This document shows positions 25,678-34,468 of a stretch of 64,000 bases of DNA, piece by piece. Position 1 is the first letter of the stretch. The number at the start of each line of letters is the position of its first letter. A program made the translations under genes and the position numbers. Origin of the DNA: Nitrospiria bacterium (GTDB taxonomy: Bacteria; Nitrospirota; Nitrospiria; JACQBZ01); NCBI GenBank assembly GCA_035498035.1, contig DATKAN010000015.1, positions 25,771 through 89,770 on the forward strand. The letters are read 5' to 3'. The notes beneath the pieces were generated by a model. It ran no database searches, was not told where the DNA came from, and was given only the letters and a program-made list of their open reading frames with translations.

Positions 25678-26907
25678 TCAGCCGTCCGCATGCGGGCGGA
25701 GCGGCCGGCCTTCATTCCGGGATCGAAGTTCGACCCTCCGGCGGGGATTGCCAATCATTCCCTGCGGACGGAAGACCATCATCAGCACCAGCGCCGCGCC
25801 GAAAACCAGCATCCGGTAGCTTGCGAATTCTCGAAGAACCTCCGGCAGGATGACCACGATCAAGGCCCCCAGGATCACGCCCGGGACACTTCCCATTCCA
25901 CCTAGCACGACCATGGACAGGACGATCACCGACTCGAAGAAGGTGAAACTCTCCGGCGATACAAACGCATACTTCGCCGCGAAGAAAACCCCGGCGACCC
26001 CGGCCCAGATGGCCCCCAGTGCAAAGGCGAGAATCTTCAACCGTGTCGTGTCCACGCCCATCGCCTGGGCGGCGATCTCATCCTCCCGGATCGCGATCCA
26101 TGCCCGACCGATGCGCGAGCGATTGAGTCGGTCGACGGCCAAAATGGTGAGCAACACAATGGCCAGGATCAGGTAATAGAAATGGATCGGCCGGCTGAAG
26201 ACAAACGCCCCGAGAGCCGGACGACCGATATTGAGAATGCCGTTGGGGCCGTTCGTCACGCGGTCCCAGTTGTTCAAGACGAGATGAACGATCTGAACGA
26301 ACCCCAACGTCATGATCGCGAGGTAATCTCCTCGCAGCCGAAGTGTGATGACGCCCAGCACGACACCGAACGCGGCCGCGGCCAGGCCGCCGACGGGGAG
26401 AGCCCACCAGAAGGAAACCCCCCAGCGAGTGGACAACAACGCATAACTGTAGGCGCCGATCGCATAGAACGATATATACCCCAGGTCCAAGAGACCGGCC
26501 ATGCCCACGACGATGTTCAACCCCAAGGCCAGGACGACATAAATCCCGGCCAGTGTCAGGACATCGGTCAGATAGTTATTCAGTCCCAAGGGAAGGAGCA
26601 AAACGGCGCCCATGACGATCAGGGTCAGGGCTCGACGTGGCCGATCCCCAGGCCTCCACCCGCTTAACACCCGAAGAAGCCGGCCGATCTCTTCAAGCAG
26701 AATCCCGATCTGCGGTAGACGCTGCGCCGATCTTGAAACCCGGATCGCCGTGCGCCAGAACAGCCCGCCCAAGAATGTCACTCCGGCCAGGGTGAGGGCC
26801 CGTTCGCTCCCTACAAAAGGGAGCACCAGAAGTCCGATCCAGACCGGGATTCCGATGTAAGATAAAGTTTTCAAATTCCGTGCCGCTGCGGACTTTGACT
26901 CCCCCAT
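25678..26907 (-). CDS. livM: Branched-chain amino acid ABC transporter permease LivM
   Basis: A polytopic permease of the Liv-type importer, about 409 residues, with some nine hydrophobic spans. The family signature ALGLNIVVGMAGLLDLGYISFY appears as two conserved pieces (ALGLNIVVG and GLLDLGYISFY), followed by LRLRGDYLAIMTLGF, AWIAIREDEIAAQAMG and VVLGGMGSVPGVILGA. The N-terminal 100 residues contain an extra pair of spans. ATG at 26907 or GTG at 26910 both overlap the livH stop. Confidence 0.92.
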   Translation of the reverse strand: MGESKSAAARNLKTLSYIGIPVWIGLLVLPFVGSERALTLAGVTFLGGLFWRTAIRVSRSAQRLPQIGILLEEIGRLLRVLSGWRPGDRPRRALTLIVMGAVLLLPLGLNNYLTDVLTLAGIYVVLALGLNIVVGMAGLLDLGYISFYAIGAYSYALLSTRWGVSFWWALPVGGLAAAAFGVVLGVITLRLRGDYLAIMTLGFVQIVHLVLNNWDRVTNGPNGILNIGRPALGAFVFSRPIHFYYLILAIVLLTILAVDRLNRSRIGRAWIAIREDEIAAQAMGVDTTRLKILAFALGAIWAGVAGVFFAAKYAFVSPESFTFFESVIVLSMVVLGGMGSVPGVILGALIVVILPEVLREFASYRMLVFGAALVLMMVFRPQGMIGNPRRRVELRSRNEGRPLRPHADG

Positions 26908-27809
26908 CACACCTTTTCCGAGGTCTTTTCTCCCAGCAACCCCCTGGGTCGAAGGATCAGGACCCCGATCAAGATCAAGAAAGCGAAGACATCTTTATAC
27001 TCGCTTGAGATGTAGCTGGCCCCGAGGCTTTCCACCAGGCCTAAAATAAATCCGCCCAGCATCGCGCCCGGGATATTTCCGATCCCCCCCAATACGGCCG
27101 CCGTGAAGGCCTTGATTCCGGCCACGTACCCGATGAAAAAATTCACCAGGCCGTAATACATCGCCACCATCACGCCGGCGGCGGAGGCCAATATGGATCC
27201 GATCACGAAGGTCACGGCGATCACCCGGTTGATGTCAATGCCGACCAGGCCGGCCATTTGTTTATCCTGGGCCGTGGCGCGCATCGCTTTCCCCAGTCGG
27301 GTTTTTTTCACAAAGAGGTGCAGCCCGATCATCAACACGATGGCGGTCAGGATGATGAAAATCTGGAGGGGGCCTACCGGCACGCCCAAGAGGGTGACCG
27401 GTTCCGGGCTCAGGATGTGGGGAAAGACCTTGTCGGCCGATCCTTGGGCGAGCATCACATAGTTTTGCAAAAAGATCGAAATGCCGATGGCCGAGATCAG
27501 AGGGGAAAGACGATGGGCATGACGAAGCGGCCGGTAAGCCAGCCTTTCCAGTGTCAGGCCGTAAGCGGCGCAGTAGAGCGCCGAGCCGACGAAGACAAGG
27601 ACCAGGGAGAGCACGAGATGATTTTGAGTCAAACCAACAACGGTAAAAAAGCTCAGAAGGATGATGCCCATGTAGGCGCCTATCATGTAGATCTCGCCGT
27701 GGGCGAAATTGATCAACTCCAAGATTCCGTAGACCATGGTGTAGCCGAGCGCGATCAGGGCATACACCGCGCCCAACGCCAGACCGTTGACGATTTGCTG
27801 GAAGAGCAT
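26907..27809 (-). CDS. livH: Branched-chain amino acid ABC transporter permease LivH
   Basis: The second permease of the importer, 300 residues, with about eight spans. Signatures are LALGAVYALIALGYTMVYG, ELINFAHGEIYMIGAY, ATAQDKQMAGLVGIDINR and VLGGIGNIPGAMLGG. The start at ATG 27809 has GAGGGA 9 nt upstream; the frame extends to 27869 without family similarity. It heads the minus-strand liv-gcv run. A solute-binding protein gene that could serve this transporter is at 30720-31883. Confidence 0.92.
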   Translation of the reverse strand: MLFQQIVNGLALGAVYALIALGYTMVYGILELINFAHGEIYMIGAYMGIILLSFFTVVGLTQNHLVLSLVLVFVGSALYCAAYGLTLERLAYRPLRHAHRLSPLISAIGISIFLQNYVMLAQGSADKVFPHILSPEPVTLLGVPVGPLQIFIILTAIVLMIGLHLFVKKTRLGKAMRATAQDKQMAGLVGIDINRVIAVTFVIGSILASAAGVMVAMYYGLVNFFIGYVAGIKAFTAAVLGGIGNIPGAMLGGFILGLVESLGASYISSEYKDVFAFLILIGVLILRPRGLLGEKTSEKV

Positions 27810-27987
27810 TCGCGTCCATCCCTCGGCAAAATTGGGGGTATATCTAACATGAAGGGGTGCGGATGTCAATGCATCGGTTCCTCCGATGTTCAGTTCTGTC
27901 CATCGTCGTACATTTTCGTTCCACGGACCAATTTTTTTCTTCGGAAAAAAAAGATGCTTATCAAGTCATTACAGCCTTCTCTTCCGC

Positions 27988-28015
27988 TTGACAAGCCCCG
28001 GTCTTCTGTTATCTT
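27988..28015 (+). promoter_or_regulatory. Strong promoter for the membrane protein/VWA unit
   Basis: TTGACA at 27988-27993 and TATCTT at 28010-28015 are separated by 16 nt. GAAGGAGGG precedes the ATG at 28099. The leader of about 75 nt is AT-rich near its end. The 178-nt gap between livH and this gene otherwise shows no coding sequence. Confidence 0.6.
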
Positions 28016-28098
28016 GAGATTGGTTGTTGGGTTATCGAGGAGCGCCGCTCCTTATTTTGATTTTTACCTATATATAGCGCATCGAAGGAGGGAACCCC

Positions 28099-29322
28099 AT
28101 GTTTGATCAACTTCCCGAGCAATGGAAGGAAATCATCGAAACCCTGGCGGCGCCGGTCTCGTGGATACCGGTCATGCAGCAGGCCATCCTGGATTTCTTT
28201 TTTGATTCACCTTCCGGTTGGATCGCGGCCGGAAAGTTTATTCTGATGATCTTCCCGGCTCTGCTTATTGTTAGCGCCGTCTGGTGCACCCAGCTATCGA
28301 TCTACACACTCCCCTTCCGCTCGGGGCGCGTCAAATTTATTACGATGATCCTCTTGGCCTGGTGGGACGCGGCGCGGGCGATCTGGCTGTATTGGGTAGG
28401 ACTGTTCCGCGTCGTCACCGTCGCCATCGGATGGGCCTTCACGCTGACCCGTCTTGCGTTGCGATTGATTACGGACGCCTTCAAGCAGATCCTCTTCCTT
28501 CCTTTTGCGATGACCGGGAAGATGACCAAGAGCTATTTCCAGCCCGGCGTTCCGTGGATCGCCTTCATTTTGTTAATCGCCTGGTGCTTGCTGGAGGCCT
28601 TGATTTTCACCTATACCCTGTACCCGACCGTTTCGGAGGTCCTGGCCGATCTCGTGGGAACGGATGCGCCCGAGTTTACCGGACCCGTTCTGTTCATGTT
28701 TCTCTTCCTGCTGATCATGGGAAGCTTCGCCTGTCTCCAGGTCCTGTTCGACACCTTCAAGAACAAAGAGTACAAATTTCTGGTCCAGATGCTTGTGGTC
28801 GAGCTCTTCGTGATGTTTTTTGAAGTGATGTTTCTCTATCGTGAGCTGGTAGACGCGATCACGCCCTGGATCGCGCAGCAGACCAGCGAGGAACTCCGCA
28901 TGGGCATCGTTTCAACTCTGGCGCTGGCCGCCTTTGCCTGGGTCGGCGTCCGCGGCATGACCTGGTTTCTGTTTGGGCAGTTCGGCACCCCGCCGCTTCT
29001 GGCCTTCATCTCCCGAAAACCCATGACCGTGCCGGAGGGGGTCGAGGCGGTCCTGCCCACCGCCGAGAGCCCGGTCTGGTGGCGCGCACCGCTGGAAGAT
29101 TTCAAACGCGAAATCGGCTGGCTGCACGACAAAAGCCAAGAGATGTTGGAATATCTTTCGCTGCCGGCTCTTCAAGTCCTGGCCGCGGCCTTGAACTTCG
29201 CGATGATTCTCGTGGCATCGTACCCCGTCTTCAGTATCCCGTTCAAGAACTTAAAAGCGATCATGGAGCCGCAGGGAATCCTGGCCCAACTGCAACTCCA
29301 ATCGAAGAAGGTGAATCCATGA
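28099..29322 (+). CDS. Polytopic membrane protein of unknown function, partner of VWA lipoprotein
   Basis: A 407-residue inner-membrane protein with roughly eight hydrophobic segments, for example GKFILMIFPALLIVSAVW (about 46-63), WIAFILLIAWCLLEALIF, VLFMFLFLLIMGSFACLQVLF, MLVVELFVMFFEVMFLY and the late VLAAALNFAMILVASYPVF. Trp, Phe and Leu are abundant. A cytoplasmic or periplasmic segment near 320-365 is charged (EDFKREIGWLHDKSQEM). I recognise no family. A strong promoter and SD drive it, and the next gene, a VWA-type lipoprotein, overlaps its stop by ATGA, so the two products probably work together. Confidence 0.75.
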   Translation: MFDQLPEQWKEIIETLAAPVSWIPVMQQAILDFFFDSPSGWIAAGKFILMIFPALLIVSAVWCTQLSIYTLPFRSGRVKFITMILLAWWDAARAIWLYWVGLFRVVTVAIGWAFTLTRLALRLITDAFKQILFLPFAMTGKMTKSYFQPGVPWIAFILLIAWCLLEALIFTYTLYPTVSEVLADLVGTDAPEFTGPVLFMFLFLLIMGSFACLQVLFDTFKNKEYKFLVQMLVVELFVMFFEVMFLYRELVDAITPWIAQQTSEELRMGIVSTLALAAFAWVGVRGMTWFLFGQFGTPPLLAFISRKPMTVPEGVEAVLPTAESPVWWRAPLEDFKREIGWLHDKSQEMLEYLSLPALQVLAAALNFAMILVASYPVFSIPFKNLKAIMEPQGILAQLQLQSKKVNP

Positions 29323-30098
29323 AGCGTCTAAATCGGATGAGGTTAATCGGGTGGATCGGCGCCGTGATGATTTCCTTGACCCTATCGGCCTGCAACCTGA
29401 AGCCGGCCGAGGGGAAGACCCATATGACACTTTTCATCGGGGTCGACACCAGCGGTTCGTTTCGAACCTCGGGATATTACGACGACTCCCTTTCGTTTCT
29501 GGCCCATTACATTTACGGCCATATGAACGGCCTGGACGGTTTGGAAATGCCCCGGGAGTTGTTCGTCGGATCCATCGGCGGAAGAAGCATGGACGAACCC
29601 AAGGCGTTTCATCCGATCCATGATTTTCAGGGCAAGGACATCGCCCAGATCGAGGCCGACCTCCGGGGATGGTTTCCGGCGACCGACACCCTGACCGACT
29701 TCAACGCCTTCATACAGCAGGTGGCGCGGATATCGAAGGAACGGAATCTGATTCTGGCCCCGATCACCGTCATGATCGTCAGCGACGGGATTCCGGACAT
29801 TGGACCCACAGCGGCCAAGGTTGACACTCGCGATCTGTATAAAACGATCGACTTGACCCCTGTCGAGTTTCTCTCCAAAAACCTCACCCTCCGGCTCGCT
29901 TACGCCAGTCCCAAAGTCGGGGATGATTGGCGTAAATACATTCCGCGCCAGCGGGTGCGGCTCTGGACGGTCGAGGCCGAGGTCATGAAGGGTTGGAGCG
30001 CGCAGGTTCAGGCGGACGCGGATCCCGCCGGACAAGTGCGTCTCTGGCAGTGGGTGAAAGACAACGTGGATTTCCGGGTCCGCGCCCGGACGATTTGA
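29319..30098 (+). CDS. VWA-like (MIDAS) lipoprotein of unknown function
   Basis: A 259-residue predicted lipoprotein: signal helix IGWIGAVMISLTLSAC with the lipobox cysteine at C25. The mature domain has a complete metal-ion-dependent adhesion site: D43-T-S-G-S47 (DxSxS) in FIGVDTSGSF, a threonine in TDTLTDFN, and SDG at 155-157 in VMIVSDGIPD. This is the von Willebrand factor A fold used for metal-dependent protein contacts. The ATG overlaps the preceding membrane-protein stop codon. The role is unknown; calcium-dependent adhesion, or assembly of a membrane complex, would fit. Confidence 0.75.
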   Translation: MKRLNRMRLIGWIGAVMISLTLSACNLKPAEGKTHMTLFIGVDTSGSFRTSGYYDDSLSFLAHYIYGHMNGLDGLEMPRELFVGSIGGRSMDEPKAFHPIHDFQGKDIAQIEADLRGWFPATDTLTDFNAFIQQVARISKERNLILAPITVMIVSDGIPDIGPTAAKVDTRDLYKTIDLTPVEFLSKNLTLRLAYASPKVGDDWRKYIPRQRVRLWTVEAEVMKGWSAQVQADADPAGQVRLWQWVKDNVDFRVRARTI

Positions 30099-30114
30099 CC
30101 GATTTTCGATCGGA

Positions 30115-30684
30115 TCAATTCAGTCGCGGATCGGGGGGCATCTCCGCATAAACCGCCCATTCCTGTCCTAAGGTCTGCATCAAATGGGGCCAGATGCGGA
30201 GAGGGTCCTCCTGAAATACGATTTTTGGATCCCAAGGCAGCAATCTCCACGCCCCGGCGCGAAGTTCCATCTCAAGCTGGCCGGGAGCCCAGCCGGCGTA
30301 TCCAAGATAAAATCGAATCTCCCGATCGGATCCCACGGGGCCTTGGAGTGTCTGCAGCCGATGCAGGTCGCCGGTGATATGGACGTCCCCCGATACCCGA
30401 TGCGCCGTCGGAATCGACTGGCCCTGGTACAGGATCATCAGCGCGTCGGTCTGAACCGGACCTCCGACAAACACCGGTTCTTCCCGTCCATACCTCTCCG
30501 CGGCCTCCGGATAAATGGTGGAAAGCGGAACCGTCGTCGGACGATTGAGGACAAGACCCATCGCCCCCTGAGGTCCGTATTCGCAAAGCAAGACCACCGT
30601 CTGCCGGAAGTTCGGGTCCAACAGCGTGGGCATCGCGACCAGCATGACCCCCTTCCCGAGGGCGGCCTCAACCTTTCGGTCCAT
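30115..30684 (-). CDS. UPF0301/YqgE family protein
   Basis: A 189-residue YqgE-type protein of unknown biochemical function, widespread in Gram-negative bacteria. It has GKGVMLVAMPTLLDPNF, VVLLCEYGPQGAMGLVLNRP, VFVGGPVQTDALMILY, and RFYLGYAGWAPGQLEMEL near residue 130, all typical. The start is at ATG 30684; a TTG at 30696 is in frame. It lies 36 nt downstream of the livK-type gene on the same strand and is convergent with the VWA unit. Confidence 0.9.
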   Translation of the reverse strand: MDRKVEAALGKGVMLVAMPTLLDPNFRQTVVLLCEYGPQGAMGLVLNRPTTVPLSTIYPEAAERYGREEPVFVGGPVQTDALMILYQGQSIPTAHRVSGDVHITGDLHRLQTLQGPVGSDREIRFYLGYAGWAPGQLEMELRAGAWRLLPWDPKIVFQEDPLRIWPHLMQTLGQEWAVYAEMPPDPRLN

Positions 30685-30719
30685 AAATCGTCCCAACGTC
30701 CCGCTTGGCCGGACTCACG

Positions 30720-31883
30720 TTATTGTCCGGCCGGATTCCAGAACTCCTTGAATGTTCCGTTCTTTGTGACCCATACCACGTATTGAGTCGTGAGCAAATC
30801 CCCTTTCGAATCGAACTCAAGTCGGCCCGTGATTCCGTCATACCGGCTTTTATGAATCTCCTGGCTGACTTTCGATCCGTCCGTGGTTCCCGCCGACTGG
30901 ATGGCCCGCAACAAGACCTGGGCCGCGTCATAAGCATAAAAGGAATACGGCCCGGGTTCGCCGTACCGGGCCCGATACTGTTTCAACACCCCCTGCGCGG
31001 CCGGCATTTTCGTCGTGTCCGGACTGAAGGTCAGGTAGGTCCCATCGGCCGCTTCGCCCGCGATCTGGACAAAGACGGGATCGATGACGCCGTCACCGCT
31101 GATCATCGGCGCCTTCAGGCCCACCTCCTCGGCTTGCTTGACCAGCAGCCCTCCCTCGGGATAGATTCCGCCGAAGAAATAAACATCCGGTTTTTTTGAG
31201 GCCACCGTCGTCAGAACACCGCGGAAGTCTTTATCTCCTTGGGTAATTCCACTGTAGTAAACGACTTCGACGCGTCCGCCCCCCAAGGTGTCCAACGATT
31301 TTTTGAACTCATCGGCCAGGCCCTGCCCATAGGTGGTCTTATCATGCAATACGGCCACCCGTTTGGCCTTGAGTTGTGTGACGACGAATTCGGCCGCCAC
31401 CTTACCCTGTTGATCATCCCGCCCGCAGACTCGGAACACATTTGAATACCCCCGATCGGTGACCTGCGGGTTGGTCGAGGCCGGCGTGATCATCGGAATG
31501 TTCGCCTGATGATAGACCTCCGAAGCCGGGATGGTGGCGCTGGAATTCCAATGGCCCACCACACCCACCACGCCGGAATCCCCAAATTTGTTCGCGATGG
31601 CCACGGCCTGCTTGGGGTCGTGCTGGTCGTCGCCCACCAAGAGCTCGATCTTTTTCCCCAGCACCCCGCCTCTTTCATTCCATTCCGTCACGGCGAGTTC
31701 GACGCCGTTTTTCAGATCGTTCCCTTGTTTGCTCTGATCGCCCGTCATCGGTCCGGTCACGGCGATGCGAATCGTTTCGACCGTCGAATGGCTGCATCCC
31801 CACCCGGATTGGCAGGCCGACATCAAAACAAAAGCAAGGGCGAGTTTAACCCACCGGGCCTGCGTCTGTCTCGTCACCACCAT
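30720..31883 (-). CDS. Branched-chain amino acid ABC transporter substrate-binding protein
   Basis: A Liv-type periplasmic binding protein, 387 residues, probably serving LivHMGF encoded about 3 kb away. A signal peptide (WVKLALAFVLMSAC) with a possible lipobox cysteine is followed by a Peripla_BP_6 domain: IRIAVTGPMTGDQSKQG, VVGHWNSSATIPASEVY, MITPASTNPQVTDRG, VFRVCGRDDQQG and AKRVAVLHDKTTYGQGLADEF match leucine/isoleucine/valine-binding proteins. The start is at ATG 31883; a strong promoter at 31934-31962 excludes the longer frame beginning at 31943. Confidence 0.9.
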   Translation of the reverse strand: MVVTRQTQARWVKLALAFVLMSACQSGWGCSHSTVETIRIAVTGPMTGDQSKQGNDLKNGVELAVTEWNERGGVLGKKIELLVGDDQHDPKQAVAIANKFGDSGVVGVVGHWNSSATIPASEVYHQANIPMITPASTNPQVTDRGYSNVFRVCGRDDQQGKVAAEFVVTQLKAKRVAVLHDKTTYGQGLADEFKKSLDTLGGGRVEVVYYSGITQGDKDFRGVLTTVASKKPDVYFFGGIYPEGGLLVKQAEEVGLKAPMISGDGVIDPVFVQIAGEAADGTYLTFSPDTTKMPAAQGVLKQYRARYGEPGPYSFYAYDAAQVLLRAIQSAGTTDGSKVSQEIHKSRYDGITGRLEFDSKGDLLTTQYVVWVTKNGTFKEFWNPAGQ

Positions 31884-31933
31884 CTTCGATATTTTTTCAA
31901 GGCCGACGGCATTCGTTTGTGAACAAAGTCTTG

Positions 31934-31962
31934 TTTTTATCAAGAAACGGACGACTTGTCAA
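31934..31962 (-). promoter_or_regulatory. Strong promoter for the substrate-binding protein gene
   Basis: On the minus strand, TTGACA (31962-31957) and TAAAAA (31939-31934) are 17 nt apart. The predicted leader to ATG 31883 is about 44 nt. Confidence 0.6.
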
Positions 31963-32018
31963 CCCTGCCCGGTCAACAGATAGGCCGTACGGCCCCTGTC
32001 TCGACTCCCTTCGGGAAG

Positions 32019-32047
32019 TTGCGAAGACGCCGCTAATATGTTATAGA
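32019..32047 (+). promoter_or_regulatory. Promoter for the GT39-like gene
   Basis: TTGCGA at 32019-32024 and TATAGA at 32042-32047 are 17 nt apart. This places transcription start near 32054, before the ATG at 32097 and after the alternative GTG at 32049. Confidence 0.4.
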
Positions 32048-32096
32048 AGTGAGAACCCGGCCGCAAGATGTTCGGGTCCGCTGGAGACTCTCGCGA

Positions 32097-34223
32097 ATGT
32101 CGGGATACCATAAGTTTCTCAGTATACCCGTCCTTCTATTCGGCTGGTGGCTGTTCTTAGGCCTTACCAATTTCCACTGGCTGGGACAGGACACCGTTCC
32201 TCCGTCCCATGATCCGCTGAATCATCTCAAATCCAGCCTCCGCTATTACCATGTTCTCCAGGGACGGGATCATTCGAACAGCGGCCTGGAGGCCCTCCTC
32301 AACGTGGATAATTATTACCCGCCGTTGGCTCCGCTGGCCGCTTCGGTGTTTTATTTCCTTTTGTCTCCCGAACCGGACCCGGCCACATGGATATTAAATC
32401 AACTTTTTCTCGGCCTCCTGCTCGTCGCGGTGTATCGGCTCGCCACCCTCCTGTACTCACCTGAAATCGGTCTGCTGGCCGCCGTGGCGGTGACATCCTT
32501 TCCGATCATCACCACCCAGTCCCGGATGTTCATGCTGGATATTCCGACCATGGCCATGACCGCGGTGGCCATGTATGGACTGTTGCGGACGGAAGACTTT
32601 CAACGTCTCGGAGCCTCAATCCTGTTCGGAGTGGCCGCCGGGCTTGCGACCCTCACCAAATGGACCTCGCTTTTTTTTATTTTTCTTCCTTTGATCTATC
32701 TGGTCTTGCAGGCCCTCCGTTCAGAAGACCGGATCAAACGGGGAAAGAATATACTGGCCGCCGGGGCGGCGTGGGGCCTGATCATCCTTCCGTGGTTCAT
32801 GGAGCATTTTTCGAACTTGCTCGTCATGTCGTCGAAATTCGGATATGACGTGGCGGTTAAGAAAGGGAGTCCGCCCGTATTTACAGCCCAATCCTTTTTT
32901 TATTATGCTCAGGTGCTTCCAGAAGACCTCAACTATCTTTGGCTGTCATTGTTTTTGGTTGGAATCTTTTTTTATTTTCGAGACGATTTCAAAAGGACCC
33001 CGATCCTGTTATTTTGGATCGTTGGGGGTTATGCCGTGCTCACGCTGATTCGAAACAAAGATTTCCGATACAGCATGCCGTTTTTGCCGGCCGTCGGCCT
33101 GATTGCGATCGGTTGGCTTAAAAATCTTCGTTGGAATCCCTGGATTACGAGAGCGGGGTTGGTCGGGCTCGCTCTTTATTCGGTAATAAACACATTTCTG
33201 GCCTCCCCGCCCCACCGGGAGGCCTGGCCGTTGAAAGAGGCGTTTGAGTTCATCCAAACACAAAAATTCTATCATCCCCGCCCCCGGGTTCGTGTCATAC
33301 CGGATACGGCGGAGTTCGAGAGACACGGTTTTGAGTATTACTCCGAATTGACACGGTATCCCCTAGAGGTCACGACGTGGGTGAGGTTTCCTATGTTTAC
33401 CGATTTCGTCGTCACAAAAACCGGCGACCAAGGGTTCGCCCATGACCCGATCGGGGTCATGGAAACGATCCAACGGGACCCGGAGGGATTCGAAGCGGTT
33501 TTCAAGAAAAAATGGGAACAGCCCCTTCCGGACGGAAGCACCGCTCAAATCTACGTTCGGGATGTCACGCCAGTTTCCGGAATCACGCCGGAGGCGTTTA
33601 TCCAGCGGTTTGAGGCGGCCCTGATGGGTTATCTCGGACAATACGCGAAGGAACCCCGCGGATGGGCGATCCACGTGGAGCCATTTTCGGATCAGGATAC
33701 ACTTTCGGGACGTTTCCGACGGGTGAGTTTCAACCTGGAATCGGCCCTCATCCAATCGAAGCCCACCGGTCGGGATTCCCTGGCGGTCCGGGACCTCGGT
33801 ATGGAGCTTACGGATCTCACGGTAAACCCCTTTAAACTATTACGGGATGGACAGTTTGAAATCATCAGCCTGCTGGATGCGACCCCCCATTTCAGGGTCA
33901 CAGAAACCGATTTGAATGCGTACCTGTCCTCCTTGAAAGGGGCGATTCATCCAACGGTGGAATTTATGGAAGGGACGTTGCGGATTCATGCCAACTCCGA
34001 GGGCTGGATCCCGCGCCTGGATGTAGTCCTCGAACCGATCATCGTGAACGAAGAGAATATCGGTTATAAATTCTTGGAATTTCACGCGGGAGGTCTCCGG
34101 CTGCCTTCCTTTATTCCCCAAATTTTAACGGCCAAGTTCAACCCCGCCTTAAAACCCATGCCCTGTCGGATCCACCTGCGGACTTTAACAATAGAGCACG
34201 GCGAATTCATTCTCAACGGATAA
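32097..34223 (+). CDS. GT39/ArnT-like membrane glycosyltransferase fused to a DUF2993-like lipid-binding domain
   Basis: A 708-residue protein. Residues 1 to about 350 are a GT-C type integral membrane glycosyltransferase: an N-terminal span, an acidic first loop (SHDPLNHLKS) expected to hold the catalytic acid, NVDNYYPPLAPL, the QSRMFMLDIPTMAM segment and about ten spans. Such enzymes move sugars from polyprenyl-phosphate donors to lipids or proteins outside the inner membrane. The last 190 residues differ: FRRVSFNLESALI, LAVRDLGMELTDLTVNP, HFRVTETDLNAYL, TLRIHANSEG, GGLRLPSFI resemble DUF2993/LmeA-like proteins that bind phospholipid. The fusion is unusual and the acceptor is unknown. Confidence 0.82.
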   Translation: MSGYHKFLSIPVLLFGWWLFLGLTNFHWLGQDTVPPSHDPLNHLKSSLRYYHVLQGRDHSNSGLEALLNVDNYYPPLAPLAASVFYFLLSPEPDPATWILNQLFLGLLLVAVYRLATLLYSPEIGLLAAVAVTSFPIITTQSRMFMLDIPTMAMTAVAMYGLLRTEDFQRLGASILFGVAAGLATLTKWTSLFFIFLPLIYLVLQALRSEDRIKRGKNILAAGAAWGLIILPWFMEHFSNLLVMSSKFGYDVAVKKGSPPVFTAQSFFYYAQVLPEDLNYLWLSLFLVGIFFYFRDDFKRTPILLFWIVGGYAVLTLIRNKDFRYSMPFLPAVGLIAIGWLKNLRWNPWITRAGLVGLALYSVINTFLASPPHREAWPLKEAFEFIQTQKFYHPRPRVRVIPDTAEFERHGFEYYSELTRYPLEVTTWVRFPMFTDFVVTKTGDQGFAHDPIGVMETIQRDPEGFEAVFKKKWEQPLPDGSTAQIYVRDVTPVSGITPEAFIQRFEAALMGYLGQYAKEPRGWAIHVEPFSDQDTLSGRFRRVSFNLESALIQSKPTGRDSLAVRDLGMELTDLTVNPFKLLRDGQFEIISLLDATPHFRVTETDLNAYLSSLKGAIHPTVEFMEGTLRIHANSEGWIPRLDVVLEPIIVNEENIGYKFLEFHAGGLRLPSFIPQILTAKFNPALKPMPCRIHLRTLTIEHGEFILNG

Positions 34224-34228
34224 AGCCG

Positions 34229-34302
34229 CGCGCCCGGCAGGATTCGAACCTGCGACCCTCTGCTTAGAAGGCAGATGCTCTATCCACCTGAGCTACGGGC
34301 GC
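34229..34302 (-). tRNA. tRNA-Arg (anticodon TCT)
   Basis: A complete 74-nt cloverleaf on the minus strand: acceptor GCGCCCG/CGGGCGC, D arm GCTC/GAGC, anticodon stem TCTGC/GCAGA with loop CTTCTAA, T arm GCAGG TTCGAAT CCTGC. The anticodon is TCT, reading AGA and AGG. The 3' CCA is not encoded. The 92 nt to tRNA-Pro are AT-rich and hold no gene. Confidence 0.97.
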
Positions 34303-34394
34303 AAAAACAAATCCATTACGATTTTCAAATTCCTATTTACAAAAAGTTTTCGCCGCAGGGCGTAAATCGTAAATGGTGAATGGGGAAAATTTTA

Positions 34395-34468
34395 TCGGGG
34401 TGCCCGGATTTGAACCGGGGACCCCCTGCGCCCAAGGCAGGTGCGCTACCAGGCTGCGCTACACCCCG
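34395..34468 (-). tRNA. tRNA-Pro (anticodon TGG)
   Basis: A complete 74-nt cloverleaf: acceptor CGGGGTG/CACCCCG, D arm GCGC/GCGC, anticodon stem CCTGC/GCAGG with loop CTTGGGC, T arm CCCGG TTCAAAT CCGGG. The anticodon is TGG. The CCA is not encoded. Its first 10 nt overlap the 3' end of rdgB, whose TAG stop uses tRNA bases 8-10. Confidence 0.97.

Noticed and set aside
29079..29318. An 80-codon upstream extension of the VWA lipoprotein
   Set aside because: It lies over the preceding membrane protein gene in another frame, and the signal peptide with lipobox begins at ATG 29319.
34300..34395. Possible third tRNA or small gene between tRNA-Arg and tRNA-Pro
   Set aside because: The 92-nt gap is AT-rich, with no cloverleaf and no reasonable frame.
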